Positions 48,500 through 60,102 of a DNA stretch of 64,000 bases are shown piece by piece. The notes beneath the pieces were generated by a model that was not told where the DNA came from, did not search any database, and saw only the letters and a program-made list of their open reading frames with translations. Positions within the stretch are counted from its first letter, which is position 1, and the number at the start of each line of letters is the position of its first letter. Source of the DNA: Avena insularis (taxonomy: Eukaryota; Streptophyta; Magnoliopsida; Poales; Poaceae); the NCBI GenBank assembly GCA_023614405.1, contig CM042697.1, positions 159,068,149 to 159,132,148 on the forward strand, read 5' to 3'. Position numbers and translations under genes: made by a program.

Positions 48500-48941
48500 T
48501 GTCGTGGTATTGCACGGCAGATGCTACTGGGGGTAGCTTACGTAGAGGGAGCAAGGCGACGTAAGAGAATCCGGGAGCGATATTGGCACACGATGTACCC
48601 AGGTTCAGGTCCCCTCGGTGGAGGATTGCTACGTCCTGCTATCAATCCAGTATATGATCATAGATTGGTTTACATGGGAGCCGCCGTAGGCGGAGGGAGA
48701 CTAGATCTAATGTAATGTGAGAGACCCTCCCCGTGGGGTTCCCGTAGTGGCTTTATATATGCAGCCAGTTAGGGTTTACAAGTATTTGGTGGGATTTATA
48801 TTGGAGTCGCCATCTTGGGCCTTCAGTCGGCCTCAGTCGCCTGGGTACAGTATGCGCCCGTCGTCGTATCTGGTGAGTCGACCCGCTCTTGGATTGGTGA
48901 TTCCTCTTCATGGGTGTACCCCGATTGGTATTTCCCCATCA
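48500..48941 (-). repeat. Element E 3' LTR (442 bp)
   Basis: Plus-strand ends TGTCGTGG and CCCCATCA. In element orientation this is the 3' LTR. A TATA box (TATATAAAG on the minus strand, 48751-48759) is conserved in both LTRs. The adjoining interior bases (48942-48955, GTAGTCCCCGAGCG on the plus strand) are purine-rich on the minus strand and likely the polypurine tract. Confidence 0.92.
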
Positions 48942-49129
48942 GTAGTCCCCGAGCGCGTTGTCGATTCGACGCGGGCTTGAGGCAGGGCACGAAGAGTATT
49001 GATGATGGATCGTGGAGAATTGGCGACGCGCTCCTAAACAGAGAAAAGAACCGTGAAGCGGGAGACGGTTGGCGTGAGCCAGTCGGTGATGGCCAGTTGG
49101 CGAAAGACGCAGGGTGTCGGTGAAGCCGC

Positions 49130-49540
49130 CAGTTGCGGCGAGTCCCCGGACGTGGAGCGTGCCGAGTCCCCGAGCGCGGCGAGTGGCGAGGTCGAGCGAC
49201 CGCGAGTGCCGAGTCCCCGAGCGTGGCGAGTGGCTAGGTCGAGCGACCGTGAGTGCCGAGTCCCCGAGCGTGCCAAGTGGAGAAGTTGCGCGACCGGCGA
49301 GTGGCGCTGTCTGTACCGCGAGGAGTCCCCGAGAGCGTTGAGTACGTGAGGGCGAGTCCGCGGTGGCGAGTCCCTGAGCGTGTTAAGTACGCGAGGGCGA
49401 GTGTCTGCGTCGGCGTGTCCCCGAGCGTGGAGAGTACGCGAGTGGAGAGTGTCCGCGGCGGCGAGTCCCCGAGCGTGGAGAGTACGCGAGTGGAGAGTCC
49501 GCGGTGGCGAGACGACGAGGGCGAGCCGCAGTCGTGGAAC
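49130..49540. repeat. Element E tandem array, diverged part
   Basis: Degenerate repeats built around GAGTCCCCGAGCGTGG-AGAGT, spaced roughly 47-60 bases, less regular than the array at 49655. Four to eight copies of the GTCCCCGAGCG core can be counted. Frames are open on both strands because the sequence lacks stop codons; no gene is inferred. Confidence 0.8.
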
Positions 49541-49654
49541 CACGCGTACACGCAACATGCCTAGGAGTAGTCCCCGAGGCTCGAGTTGGCTTGTAGAGGC
49601 GACTTAAGGCTCTTTAGAGATACATATTCTGAAAATAGTAGTGGTTGCTGTCGA

Positions 49655-50095
49655 GCATGGCGAGTGGCGAGGTCGAGCGACCGGCGAGCGTCGAGTCCCC
49701 GAGCGCGGCGAGTGGCGATGTCGAGAGACCGGAGAGTGCCGAACCCCCGAGTGCGGCGAGTGGAGAGGTCGAGCGACCAGCGAGCGCCGAGTCCCCGAGC
49801 ACGGCGAGTGGCGAGGTCGAGCGACCGGCGAGCGCTGAGTCCCCGAGCGCGACGAGTGGAGAGATCGAGCGACCAGCGAGCGTCGAGACCCGAGCGCGGC
49901 GAGCGGCGAGGTCGAGCGACCGACGAGCGACGAGTCCCCGAGTGCGGCGAGGTCGAGCGACCGGCGAGCGCCGAGTCCCCGAGCGCGGCGAGCGGCGAGG
50001 CCGAGCGACCGGCGAGCGCCGAGTCCCCGAGCGCGGCGAGCGGCGAGGCCGAGCGACCGGCGAGCGCCGAGTCCCCGAGCGCGGCGAGTGGCGAG
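49655..50095. repeat. Element E tandem array, 48-bp unit
   Basis: About nine copies of a 48-bp GC-rich unit containing CCGAGTCCCCGAGCG, GGCGAGTGGCGAGG and TCGAGCGACCGGCGAGCG. Two units are shortened: one lacks a single base near 49878, one lacks seven near 49940. The last three units (49960-50095) are almost identical and earlier ones are progressively more diverged. Since 48 is a multiple of three, long open frames encode a 16-residue repeat on both strands, for example LAALGDSALAGRSASP on the minus strand. Confidence 0.9.
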
Positions 50096-51195
50096 AAAGA
50101 CACCGTTTTGCTGAGAAGGAGGAAAAAGTACGACTGCAATAAGGTGTATTTATGAAATATATTAAACATTAAAATTTGCACTTTTGCTATGTGAATCGAT
50201 GGGCAGTATGTAATATTTATGCGTGTCTTTTCATGAGTAGGTAGACCTCCAGCATCAAACGCTTGCCGGGTAACAGGGACGCGATGTCATACTGTTGAAC
50301 CCGGAGACAAGGTCGGCCTTTTGGTACCCAGCCTCACTACTTCGACGGGCGCGAATAAACAGCACACAAAACTAAAACCGATCCCAAGTATGATTTTGGT
50401 CCCTGAAAAGAGTCATATTCGACTGCGTGGTCGGCTTTGAAGAATGAATGGAGATGCATATATGTTTTAGACTATATATGTTTTGGACTATAGGAGTATA
50501 TAAAAACTTAGCTGTTAGCATGGCTAGTGGGTGAGCATGGGGCAAGTCGCGACAGAAGATTCCACGGCGGGTGAGTCCTAAGTACGAAGCTGATACATCA
50601 TCCGCCTCGTCCATAAAAGAATTCATGTTGAGTACATATTCCACAACAAAGTGTAAATAATTAGATAAAAAAATAATTGACAGGCAGCCTAATCAGTACG
50701 TGAGAGATGAATTGAATAAAGAAAAACAATAAGTTACGCCGACGAAGCATCTGACGCACGTTGCTGTGCCAAGGCTTTATCTGATTCTACTTTGATTGAG
50801 ACCGCAGCGCACGCACGACCACACATGCGTAGAATATCAGGCCTCTTTGCCGATTACATAAGCGCAGCTTTCAAACCATCTTGGCCAGGATTGACTCATC
50901 GCGGTCAAGACAGTCTGGGTGTCCAACGCAATCTCTGCTGCGACCAAGATCGTTACGATCCGGTCAACAACATGAAGACAAATCGTTAGATCTAAAGTAA
51001 ATAAACAACTGATAAAATAATAAATAAAAGAGAAGAGATTGGATTGGGAAAATCATCCGCCAGGGTTGCGTGTAGCTGGGCGCGTATGTTGAAGATGAAT
51101 TCTGCCGGCGTGTCGCGGACGAATCAACCAGACGCGATCTAGCCATTGTTGAAGCTAAGGGATCCCGTCCAGATTATCATCCCCATGCACCGCTT
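50096..51195 (-). other. Element E interior, unique part
   Basis: About 1.1 kb between the array and the primer site. No retrotransposon protein motif was seen. A minus-strand stretch near 50840-50980 is open (contains DRIVTILVAAEIALDTQTVL) but short, without a recognised domain. Captured host sequence is possible and untested. Confidence 0.55.
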
Positions 51196-51196
51196 G

Positions 51197-51213
51197 CCCC
51201 ACGGTGGGCGCGA
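51197..51213 (-). other. Primer-binding site of E (tRNA-Lys type)
   Basis: Plus strand CCCCACGGTGGGCGCGA matches the 3' end of plant tRNA-Lys (CCCCACGGTGGGCGCCA, from memory) at 16 of 17 positions. It lies two bases from the 5' LTR at 51216. The other elements here with a visible primer site use initiator tRNA-Met. Confidence 0.82.
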
Positions 51214-51215
51214 AC

Positions 51216-51657
51216 TGTCGTGGTATTGCACGGCAGATGCTACTGGGGGTAGCTTATGTAGAGGGAGCAAGACGACGTAAGAGAATTCGGGAGCGAGATT
51301 GGCACACGATGTACCCAGGTTCACGTCCCCTCGGTGGAGGATCGCTGCATCCTGCTATCAATCTAATATATGATCATAGATTGATTTACATGGGAGCCGC
51401 CGTAGGTGGAGGGAGACTAGATCTAATCTAATGTGGGAGACCCTCCCCGTGGGGTTCTCCTAGTGGCTTTATATATGCAGTCAGTTAGGGTTTACAAGTA
51501 TTTGATGGGCTTTATATTGGAGTCGCCATCTTGGGCCTTTAGTCGGCGTCAGTCGCCTGGGTCCAGTATGCGCCAGTCGTCGTATCTGGCGAGTCGTCCT
51601 GCTCTGGGATTGGCGATTCCTCTTTATGGGTGTACCCCGATTGGTATTTCCCTATCA
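51216..51657 (-). repeat. Element E 5' LTR (442 bp)
   Basis: Same length as 48500-48941. TATA box on the minus strand at 51468-51476 (TATATAAAG). Ends CCTATCA at 51657, followed by the duplicated target TGAAG. Confidence 0.92.
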
Positions 51658-51773
51658 TGAAGGGTGGCTAAGCTCTCTTGACGTTCGGCTCTTTCAGCTT
51701 CGCGTTCCGAAACCAACATTTGCGAGATTTGCAACATTGGGTCCGGGGATGAACTGCTCCCTCCGCAAGGCAT
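51658..51773 (-). pseudogene. Element A gag, N-terminal segment
   Basis: Start ATG at 51773 gives MPCGGSSSSPDPMLQISQML in a single frame through MLVSEREAERAERQES up to the E insertion. This supports the same start in element C, where a 1-nt deletion hides it. A leader of about 240 bases separates it from ORF0. Confidence 0.8.
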
Positions 51774-52011
51774 CCAAAGATTGAGATAGATCATGAGAAA
51801 AGAGGGAAATTTCTAAGGTTCGGGGTTTTGTTTTTGAAAAGTTTTTGAAGTTTGACTCAGATTTTTCTAGCAACTTGCTTTTCATTCATTCATAACACAC
51901 CATACAAACACACACCACAACAAGGAAAATAGATGGTTTTAAGAACCATTCTGTGAAACTACGATACAGTGGGACCGAATACAACTTACTAACGCTAGTG
52001 CCCAAGTACTA

Positions 52012-52808
52012 CTACTCCTCGGAATCGGTGTCATCATCATCCTCCTCATCATCATCAATGAAGGGAAAGTCATCCTCATCGGTGAAGAAGTCCATGGCTT
52101 GATCCTCCAGAAAGTCATCATCGTCACTGAGGTAAGAATAGGGGTCTCCGCGGATATCCTCCCCTACGTTCTCCCTCTCCTCAAGCTGCATGTCCCTCTC
52201 GTGGACGGTCTCCTCCAAGTCTATGATCCTATGATGAAGGCAAGCAATGATGCGCTCCTTCTTGTCAAGCTAACGGCGACGAGACTTGCGATCCTTCACT
52301 AGCATGGCGATGGTCTGGTCCTTCTTGATTGCAATGGCGTAGTTGTGGTTGGCGTAGGAGCGGGCATTGTCCAACTCCTTCTGCCGGTCATACATCATGA
52401 AGCCGAGATGGTCCACTTGATGCTTCAGATCTGGGTGACGTGGTACCTCCAGTGGCTGTCCCATAGCATCATGCCTTGGGTAGAACTTGAAGTGGGTGCC
52501 CTTGATTTGGTTGATGCTTTGCCCACACAGACATGCAAGCGCTTCCTGCATGGCCGTGGCAAGTCCATCGAGCTAGTTGTTCTCCCTTAAGGTGAACTAG
52601 ACTCCCTCTGAGGTGGGGGATTCAATCTTTCCTCGGAGACTTGCAACAATCAGCCATTCAATTCTCCTCCTTCCTGATCATTGAGCTGAGCTCCGAAGAA
52701 CTCGGGGTGCAGGCGCTCCAGAAGTTCCGAAAGCTGGTACAATTCACGCTCAAAGATGAGATCACCTCCATTGCCCAACTAATAGAACTTTTTATACTTC
52801 ACGTCCAT
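52012..52808 (-). pseudogene. ORF0 of element A (broken)
   Basis: Homologue of the 267-codon frame at 36584-37387. Start ATG at 52808, a TAG at codon 10 (Gln in C), frameshifts between about 52690 and 52555, then open from 52551 to 52270 (CGQSINQIKG, FMMYDRQKELDN) with one stop, and open again from 52218 to 52012 (VHERDMQLEE, DPYSYLSDDDDFLEDQAMDF). The acidic tail and charged stretch are kept with mostly conservative changes against C, which suggests past protein-level constraint. Confidence 0.82.
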
Positions 52809-53021
52809 CTATAAGAATGTGGGATGAGTAAGTTAGTAGAGTGATAAAGTGTGTCAAATTTTATGTAAGTTTGCAAGAATTTTTGAGGAACATGAATTTT
52901 CATGAAAGGATCTAAGTGATAAGAACGAGAATAATTTTTCATAAATACTCATCTCCTTTGTTTTGAAACTAGGTTTTTGATTCAAACGTCCATTCTAAAT
53001 TAGGGTCTCCTATGGTCAACC

Positions 53022-53035
53022 TGGCTCTGATACCA
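53022..53035 (-). other. Primer-binding site of A (initiator tRNA-Met)
   Basis: Minus strand TGGTATCAGAGCCA, three bases from the LTR edge at 53039. Confidence 0.92.
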
Positions 53036-53038
53036 ACT

Positions 53039-56000
53039 TGTCAACACCCAGATTTTTAATCCCAGATGCCTATTATGCAATACATCGCAATCCCAGGATT
53101 ACCATTTTTGCGAGACATAACAGATTGGATATCATAGTACATCATCCATTACAAACCATACATAAGGTCTTACAACAAATGAAGGATCTCATGATCCAGT
53201 CTTAGTACATTCAAGCAGCGAAAAAATGTAATAGTAAACGGTAGCATGGGCGAGAATCCATTTTCGTGGTCACAGGCAAAGCTGATGATGGGATATGATC
53301 CTAGTTGTCGTAAACTTCCTGCGGTCCATCCTCCTGATACTCCTCTTCATAGTCTGGCCGCAGGAATAGCCAGGGACAAAGCCATGAGTACTCTTTTAAG
53401 TACTCGCAAACTAAGACTAACAAGTGAAGTGGTTTTGAGTAGGAATACTAAGCTCTAGGTTGTTTTGCAAAAAGCCAGATTTATCTCTAACTGAGTTCAG
53501 AAGTAAAGAAATCTAGTTTAAGTTTTTAAAACAGCTAAGTGGGAACTTAGTTTTCACTTTCACAACCCTGTTGTGTTTAAGTCAAAGTCATGATTCATTT
53601 CACAAGTTATTTCGAAAACATCTGACAATGGAACAGTATGGCCACTCCAACTGTCCATAACTGCGGACGCGGCTATTCGAATAGTTTGACACTCTGCAGA
53701 GGTAATACACTTTCACCACAATATTCGATACATCCGTCAGGAACAATCCTGAATTCACCATACTCAGTATGCGGATAATCAATCCTAACCTTTCAATTAC
53801 ACGCCCTAGTATAGGCACCTCTCCTGTGAGTTTAGCCTCCCAACCATGACCATTTGTCATCTTGGGAACTGCATAGGTGGACAATCTTCACAAGGTAGCA
53901 TCAGCTCAAACCTTGGCCGCAAGGAAACCCATACTAAGGTATATAAACTTCCAGTCAAGCCCTATCCAAATTCGGGTATTGTGGTTGTACGGTAAAATTG
54001 GAAAGGTATCGCATCCAGACAACCATCAGTTTTATAAAGGGCTAAGGCTCATGCCTCAACATTTTCATCATCAAAATCATCTGGTGTTCAAGAACACATG
54101 TCAAAACATTTCATTAGAATGACTCATCATTCTAATGTTTTCATAATCATTTTCACCAAGTGTTCCCATCTAAAGTGATCAAATTTTATGCTTAGCACTA
54201 GCAACTAAATTTGGGGGGTAAAACTAATGAGGGGTGATAATCAAGTGTGACTTATCTAAGTTCAATCTCATGTGTCAGGATGATATCAAGATTTATCTAA
54301 CTTAGGCCAAGTTTTATTCTCTTTATGCTACCTTTAAAAGTCTTTCTAAAATCTACAAATCACTAAGTAAACAAAAATAAAAGCTTTGATAAAGAAATAA
54401 AATAATTAAGCTTGCAAGTAAAACTGGGATTTGGTATCATCAAGTGCTATAACTAATGCATGTCTAATGCATCTATTTGGCATAGTTATAATGCAAGGGT
54501 TAACTTGCAAAGTTCTAGCTTGCCTTGTGCAGAGGAGTGGTTGAAGTTCTCCTCGGCTTCTTCCTCGTAGTATCCTCCTTCCTCTTCGTATCCTCCTTCC
54601 TCTTCGTATCCTTGCTCGGTACCAGTGTCTATAATGAAATATGACGTACACAATCACCCAACAATTATTAACTACTTCTATTTAGCACACAAAGGCTTGC
54701 ACTAGATGATCTATCATCATCACTATTATCACAAAGATTAAGTCAATAGTTTTATTTCTTTTATTTTAGAAAAGTAATTTCTACTCATTGAAAAACTACT
54801 TAAGATTTAATATTCTCCAACTAAAACATGGGATCATGTTGACACATGTCATCACCACATATTTCAGTACTTGGGAATGTGATTTAAAGTGGTGTCACAA
54901 TTTAATAAGGTTTAACCTTTTTATTCTAATTGATTAAAGTGACTAGAAATTCCTATGGGGCATTCTTTTATTACTTGTCCATTATTTATGCAAGTCAACC
55001 TAGAAATTTTTATATACTCGTAAAGGTCTTATCAAATGTGATTTTTGAGAGTTGGAATCAACTCAAAAGCTGTTATGGTTGAATTTTGAAAAATGTTTGA
55101 ATGCAGAAAAGTCTCTGCCTTGTTATTTTTACTATAGATGATCTATAGTTCCAAATGATTTGAATGCAATGGGCTTGGATTAAGAATTTCAATACCTTTC
55201 TAAAAAAATTGTTTCATGCCATTTGGTTCAGTGAATCTCTCTGGATTGATTTTTGAATCTAGAGACAGAACTAAGTTTGAAACTAAATTGATAAACCTAA
55301 ATTTGAATTAGTGGGTCGCATGGGAGTGCTAACTGGGCGGCCCACTGCGCACAGCGCGCGGGGGCGGTTTAAGTGGCTATCCCCACTCATCATTGAGATA
55401 GAGAGTGGCGAAGGGGTACGGGGTGATTAGGGCTGTAGGATTAGAAGCTAGATCTACGGCTGAGGTTCATCGTCCATGTCGAACAACGCGCGAGTTGAAT
55501 TGAGCACTACACCCGGGGGGGCATGGCGGCTCACAGGGTCTCCGGTGATGGTCGGCAATGGGGGCGAATGACGAAGTCGATGACGGCGATCCTCCTGGTA
55601 CCGGTGGCTCCTCCTGGGGCGGCTCCAATCGACGGTGCCCTTCTCCTCCAGCAGCGGCAAGCTCCGGCGAAATTCCAGCGACCTGGTGCTCGCCTTGCTC
55701 TAGGGATGAGGTAGGGTGATTCTGAGAGAGAGGGGAGTGGAATGATGTGATGAATTCGAACAGGGAAGGCCTCTATTTATAGTGCGACGAGGGAATCGAA
55801 GGGTGCGGGCTGAGCTCGTCGGGGTCGGCTGCGCAGCGAGCTAATGACATGGCTGGGGGTAGGGGACCGTGCGCTGCCTCCTGGCGAAGCTCAACGGCAT
55901 GGTGGCGAGGCGTGGGGCGGTGCGATGCGGTCGGAACACTTCGATGCTCTAGGCGGCTCTAGGCGGTTCCTGGGGCGGTGATGATCACGTACGCGAGCGA

Positions 56001-56980
56001 CGAAGGCGGGGCGCGGTCTGTGCGAGCGTGTCGAGCATGGCGCTATGGCACGCTCTCGGCATGGTCGCAAAGAGACTAGGCGTGCTCGTTCTGGGTGATC
56101 CAGTGGCTAGCAGGGCTCGAGGCCAGGACAAGGGGTGGCGGTGGACGGTGGCTTGATGGCTAGACACGATCGGCGAGGCTAGTTAGGCTCCTATCTTGAT
56201 GTTGACAGTGGGGTGGCAATTTGGGCTCGGCCATGGTCACCATTGATGGCATTGTCAAGTTTACAGTGAGCTAGGGCTGGTTAAACTAGTTAGATGATCT
56301 ACTGAGAGTGTGTTGTGAGCTAGAGAGGGAACAAGTTCGGCACAAACACTGCTCACTATAGTGTTTGATGTTTAATTTGGTTTGTGCTCAGAAGGTGTTT
56401 GATGAAATGGCCGCAAGAGATTTGAATTTAAATTTTTGGGTGAAACTTGGTGGGTGTACTAGTCACATACTAGGTAGTCTATTGTTGCTTGGATTTGTCA
56501 AGGTGCACTGGTTTGGTTGGGTTTGAGAAATGGTGATCTACACATATGATATAGATTCAATTTTGAATTGTCATTTGAATCAGGTTGCAAAATGTTTCTG
56601 TGGGTTTGCAAAGTGGGCTTGGGTTCACTTTCACTTGGTCTAGCAAGGGGTGAAAAGAAAAGGAATTGTTTCTGTTTGAAATCTTGGACTAGAAACACTC
56701 AAAGTGGTCTAGTGAGCAAGATTGGAAAAAATGACCATTAGCTTATTTTTTTTGAATTTCTCTTGATTTGTTTCTGCTTGGAATTGATTTATATGATGTT
56801 GGTTTCATATTTAAACCATTCCTTGCTATTCATAACAATCACACAAGTCCATTCATGCCTTCATACATTCATCACATACACACATGCATTCATATTGATT
56901 TTAATTAACAAAAGTTTTTGTTAACCCTAAATTTGGTGATTGGAAATGATAAACTTGATTAATATTTTTGGGGTGTTATA
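53039..56980 (-). repeat. Element A 5' LTR (3942 bp)
   Basis: Plus-strand ends TGTCAACACC and TGTTATA, where the terminal CA has become TA by one C-to-T change. It aligns along its length with D and C LTRs and with A's 3' LTR. Near 54560-54610 an 18-bp stretch (GTATCCTCCTTCCTCTTC) is tandemly duplicated, absent from D and C. The 70-codon leader frame found in D and C is shifted here by a 1-nt deletion. Confidence 0.94.
55773..55781 (-). promoter_or_regulatory. TATA box of A 5' LTR
   Basis: TATAAATAG on the minus strand, beside GAGGCC. This is the promoter position shared by the whole A/C/D family. Confidence 0.65.
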
Positions 56981-57805
56981 ATGGTGGGGATTGGATGAGA
57001 TCTATGATGTAATTGCATCAGATTGTTAGGGCATGGTGCCTAGTATCTTTGTTAGTGCTTTTTGACATTGTTGCAACTTGTTATGCTTAATGCTTGTCAC
57101 TAGGGCCCGAGTGCCATGATCTCAGATCTGAACATGTTATTGATTCATGATGATAGTATTGTTTGTGATCTTATCTTCAAGTTGTTTACACATATTATTA
57201 TCCGGAACCAAAGGCCCCGAAGTGACAGAAATTGGGATAACCGGAGGGGATGGCTGTGATATGAGGATCACGTGTGTTCACGGAGTGTTAATGCTTTGCT
57301 CCGGTACTCTATTAAAAGGAGTACCTTAATTGCCAATAGATTCCCTTGAGGCCCCTTTGCAACGGGCTGGCAGGACAAAACATGTTGTGCAAGTTCTCAT
57401 TGCGAGCACGTATGACTATATATGGAACACATGCCTATGATTATTTAGTACTTGGATGCTTTATCTTATTTATCTACAAATGCCCTATATCTTGATATTA
57501 CATGAATAGTATTGTCCATGCAATGCCCGTCCATCCATCCCTATGCCTACTGCACTCACATCCTGCTGTTTGCTACTATTGTTACTACTGCCTTTAGTTA
57601 CTGCTACTGTTACTTTGCTATTGATACTACAAAACTGTTGCTACTGATAAACTACCGTGCGCAAGACTATTTCCAGGTGCAGCTGAATTGACAACTCAGT
57701 TGTTAAGGCTTATAAGTATTCTTTGGATCCCCTTGTGTTGAATCAATAAATTGGTTTATACTACCCTCGAAGACTGTTGCGATCCCGTATACTTGTGAGT
57801 CATCA
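56981..57805 (+). mobile_element. Element H: 3' end of a Gypsy-type LTR, cut by A
   Basis: 825 bases starting at A's insertion point. It contains stretches known to me from abundant Triticeae Gypsy LTRs (CACTAGGGCCCGAGTGCC; AATTGACAACTCAGTTG; ACTGTTGCGATCCC near the end) and closes at GAGTCATCA. No primer site follows at 57806, so this is the outer end of an inserted LTR or a rearranged element. The 60-codon frame at 57147-57329 is unsupported. Family assignment is by recall only. Confidence 0.6.
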
Positions 57806-60102
57806 CATATATAGCCCATTGCTCTATTTTCTCTTATGGTATATCAATGAACTTCACAAAAGAAGAATAAAAACCTCAAAAACATCACAACTAACACTAA
57901 GGGAACAAATGCTAGTTGGGATATTTTTAGAAAGGCAACAAGTAGCAAAAGGAAGGATTCAAAGCAATTTCAACAATATTGCACATGCGAGTACCTTGAG
58001 GAATTGATATGCAATAAATTATTAGAAGGCATATTTGGAATTGGTGAATCATGAACATGATTTTATATACTCCCCATTATATGCATCATCTCAAATTACT
58101 CACATAAGCAATAAGGATAAACAAGTCTTTCAAATATACTTGCAAGAACCGCAACATTTACACACAGTAAATTCATGCCAAGATGCAACCCACAAGAGAT
58201 TGGACGAAAGAATAGTATGCATGAATAAGATACTTGTTACCGAGATAGCAATGGTATGATTTAGTAGATAAGAATTCTTTGACCATCCTCTAGCTTGGCT
58301 CCAATTATTATGTGGTGACAACACCTTCCTTATAGATGATACAAGCATCCATTGCATCTCCAATGTACCTAAAACAACATTCAAGTACATCTTGGTCCCC
58401 AAACTTATTGGGTCCAAAGTGGTTAGGATAACCACAACACATAGGACACACTCCATAAAAATATGTGCATATTTAGAGATGAAATTTTAATTTCATGCAC
58501 ATCTTAGCCGTTTAAGGATTTGATGGAGTATACCCTATATATTAGATCAAAGAAAGCAAAACATGATATAAGATATACATGTAGTAAACATGCATGTGCG
58601 AGACTTTCAAGATCCAACAAACATATAATTTGGAAAAAATCACTAAAATATTCAAGAAGGCATACAAGGTGTGACAAAACACATTTGTTGTCCAAAATAT
58701 ATCAAAGAATCATATCAACACAAGATTTCTTTAACAAAGTTCAACAAATGAACCAAGCAAAAACTATTGAGAATAAAAGATGAAATAAAAACACAAATGC
58801 TCAAATATTTATCTCATTCAAGCAAATAAAATAAGAAGAAAGAATGAGATAACAAACTCCCAAAAGAGCAAGGTTTCTACAAATAAACCAAACCCTTAGC
58901 ACTTTTTAAAATGGCACATGGTTCCGAGAACAAAAGGTTTGTCTTCCACTTAAACACATTTGATAATAATCAAAAACATCACCAAAGAGATGTTCAAAAG
59001 CCAAGGAAGACAATGGGAGCCACACCAAACATTTGGAAAGAAAATAAGGCAATAAGTGGTGAACTCCAAGGTGAATATGATCCACAAATGCTACCACACA
59101 CAAGTATATCAATTGTCGAACACAATGAGTGTATTGGAATTTATTTCCGGTGGTATATTACACGGATATTAAAGATAAATCTTCACAATAAAAAGCATAG
59201 GATAGGTATAAAAAGATTAAGCACTATGCCATGATAGAGATTCTTGATAGCTTCAACTAGTCACACAATCATGCAAAGCAATTATTAGAATAAATTGGAG
59301 CAAATGGTCTCCCAATAAGATATAGGGATATGTATTTGAGAAAGACTTCACCAAGAATTTCTTACTCAAACAAAGACCGAAAAGACAAGCAATAAAAGCT
59401 TCTAACAAAAATAGGACCTTGTTTGAGCCAACATGCCACCTAGAAACAAGACAATCAACAATATAAACTCTAAGTGGCACTACCTCATATGTTAATATTT
59501 CCTAGCATTATGATATGCAAAATAAGCATATTACTCCCCCATAATTTGATATTCATTTTTTATTAATAAGAGGCAAAACAACCTCAACTAGAGATAATTA
59601 ATGGACATTTATAATTTGAAATTCTCATGAGTATGATACACCACATAGTGACTAGATAAGCTTGCAATATCAATACTAAGTGGTAGTACTCATGTACACA
59701 CATTTTAAGGTTTGAGAGATGCGCGAGGCATGTCACTCCCCCAAAATGGGATGTTCCATTAACCACTCGAAAAGAGCCAAAGAAGATATCATCAAGATGC
59801 ATTAGAGGCTCAAAATAAAAAACACGAGTAAATGATGTGCTAAACACCTAGACATACTTGAATACACAAAATAATCAAGCATGAGGCACACCAAATACAA
59901 ACACATAGTTGGTATAAAACCAAAACATAGTAACTTACAATATAAATGAGTTAAGTACAAGTTACCGCAAAGAGGCACATTGGATATAAGATAGGTAAAT
60001 AATAATCCTTATGACTTGGATTGATCAAATATAATATATGAAGATCCCTTAATTCTTCATGAGTTAGCCAAGTCTCCAATGACCTCCAAAAACACCTATT
60101 GA
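57806..60102 (-). other. Element G, region after gag, no gene recognised
   Basis: About 2.3 kb of AT-rich sequence downstream of gag in element orientation. No protease, integrase or RT motif was seen in any frame. Open frames of 60-110 codons occur on both strands (for example 58130-58456 and 58911-59234) without recognised domains. If nothing was deleted, the element never carried pol. Confidence 0.6.

Larger units (their letters stand above)
48500..51657 (-). mobile_element. Element E: small non-autonomous LTR retrotransposon carrying a tandem array
   Basis: 3158-bp element in A's gag with target duplication TGAAG (48495-48499, 51658-51662). LTRs 48500-48941 and 51216-51657 are each 442 bp, differ at about 30 positions by eye with no length change, and have TG...CA ends. 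The primer site next to the right-hand LTR sets the orientation as minus. The 2.27-kb interior has no gag, protease, RT or integrase motif. It consists of a GC-rich tandem array and about 1 kb of unique sequence. It must have been moved in trans. Parent family not recognised. Confidence 0.93.
1..56980 (-). mobile_element. Element A: Ty3/Gypsy chromovirus (Tekay-like), host of nested insertions, left end outside window
   Basis: Outermost element on the minus strand. In its own orientation it reads 5' LTR (56980 to 53039), primer site, ORF0, gag, protease, reverse transcriptase, RNase H, integrase, chromodomain, polypurine tract (11148-11161), 3' LTR (11146 leftward past base 1). It is split by F in the 3' LTR, B in the reverse transcriptase and E in gag; each is bounded by a 5-bp duplication of A sequence. 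Removing them rejoins sequence collinear with element C. The protein order and a C-terminal chromodomain place it with plant chromoviruses, and the integrase and RT motifs look Tekay/Del-like (family knowledge). Base 1 aligns with 54722, so about 1.68 kb of the 3' LTR lies left of the window and the TSD cannot be checked; the right-hand copy would be ATGGT (56981-56985). Confidence 0.93.

Noticed and set aside
49655..50095. CRISPR-like array
   Set aside because: The units are head-to-tail with no unique spacers and sit inside a plant retrotransposon.
49561..50181. 206-codon minus-strand frame of 16-residue repeats in E's array
   Set aside because: All frames through a GC-rich 48-bp array stay open by chance, several overlap on both strands, and the repeats carry no known motif.
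48500..51657. Age inversion: E's LTRs (about 7% different) look older than its host A (about 4%)
   Set aside because: In the GC-rich block A's own LTRs differ by about 9%; E is GC-rich, so faster C-to-T decay explains the figure without breaking the nesting order.
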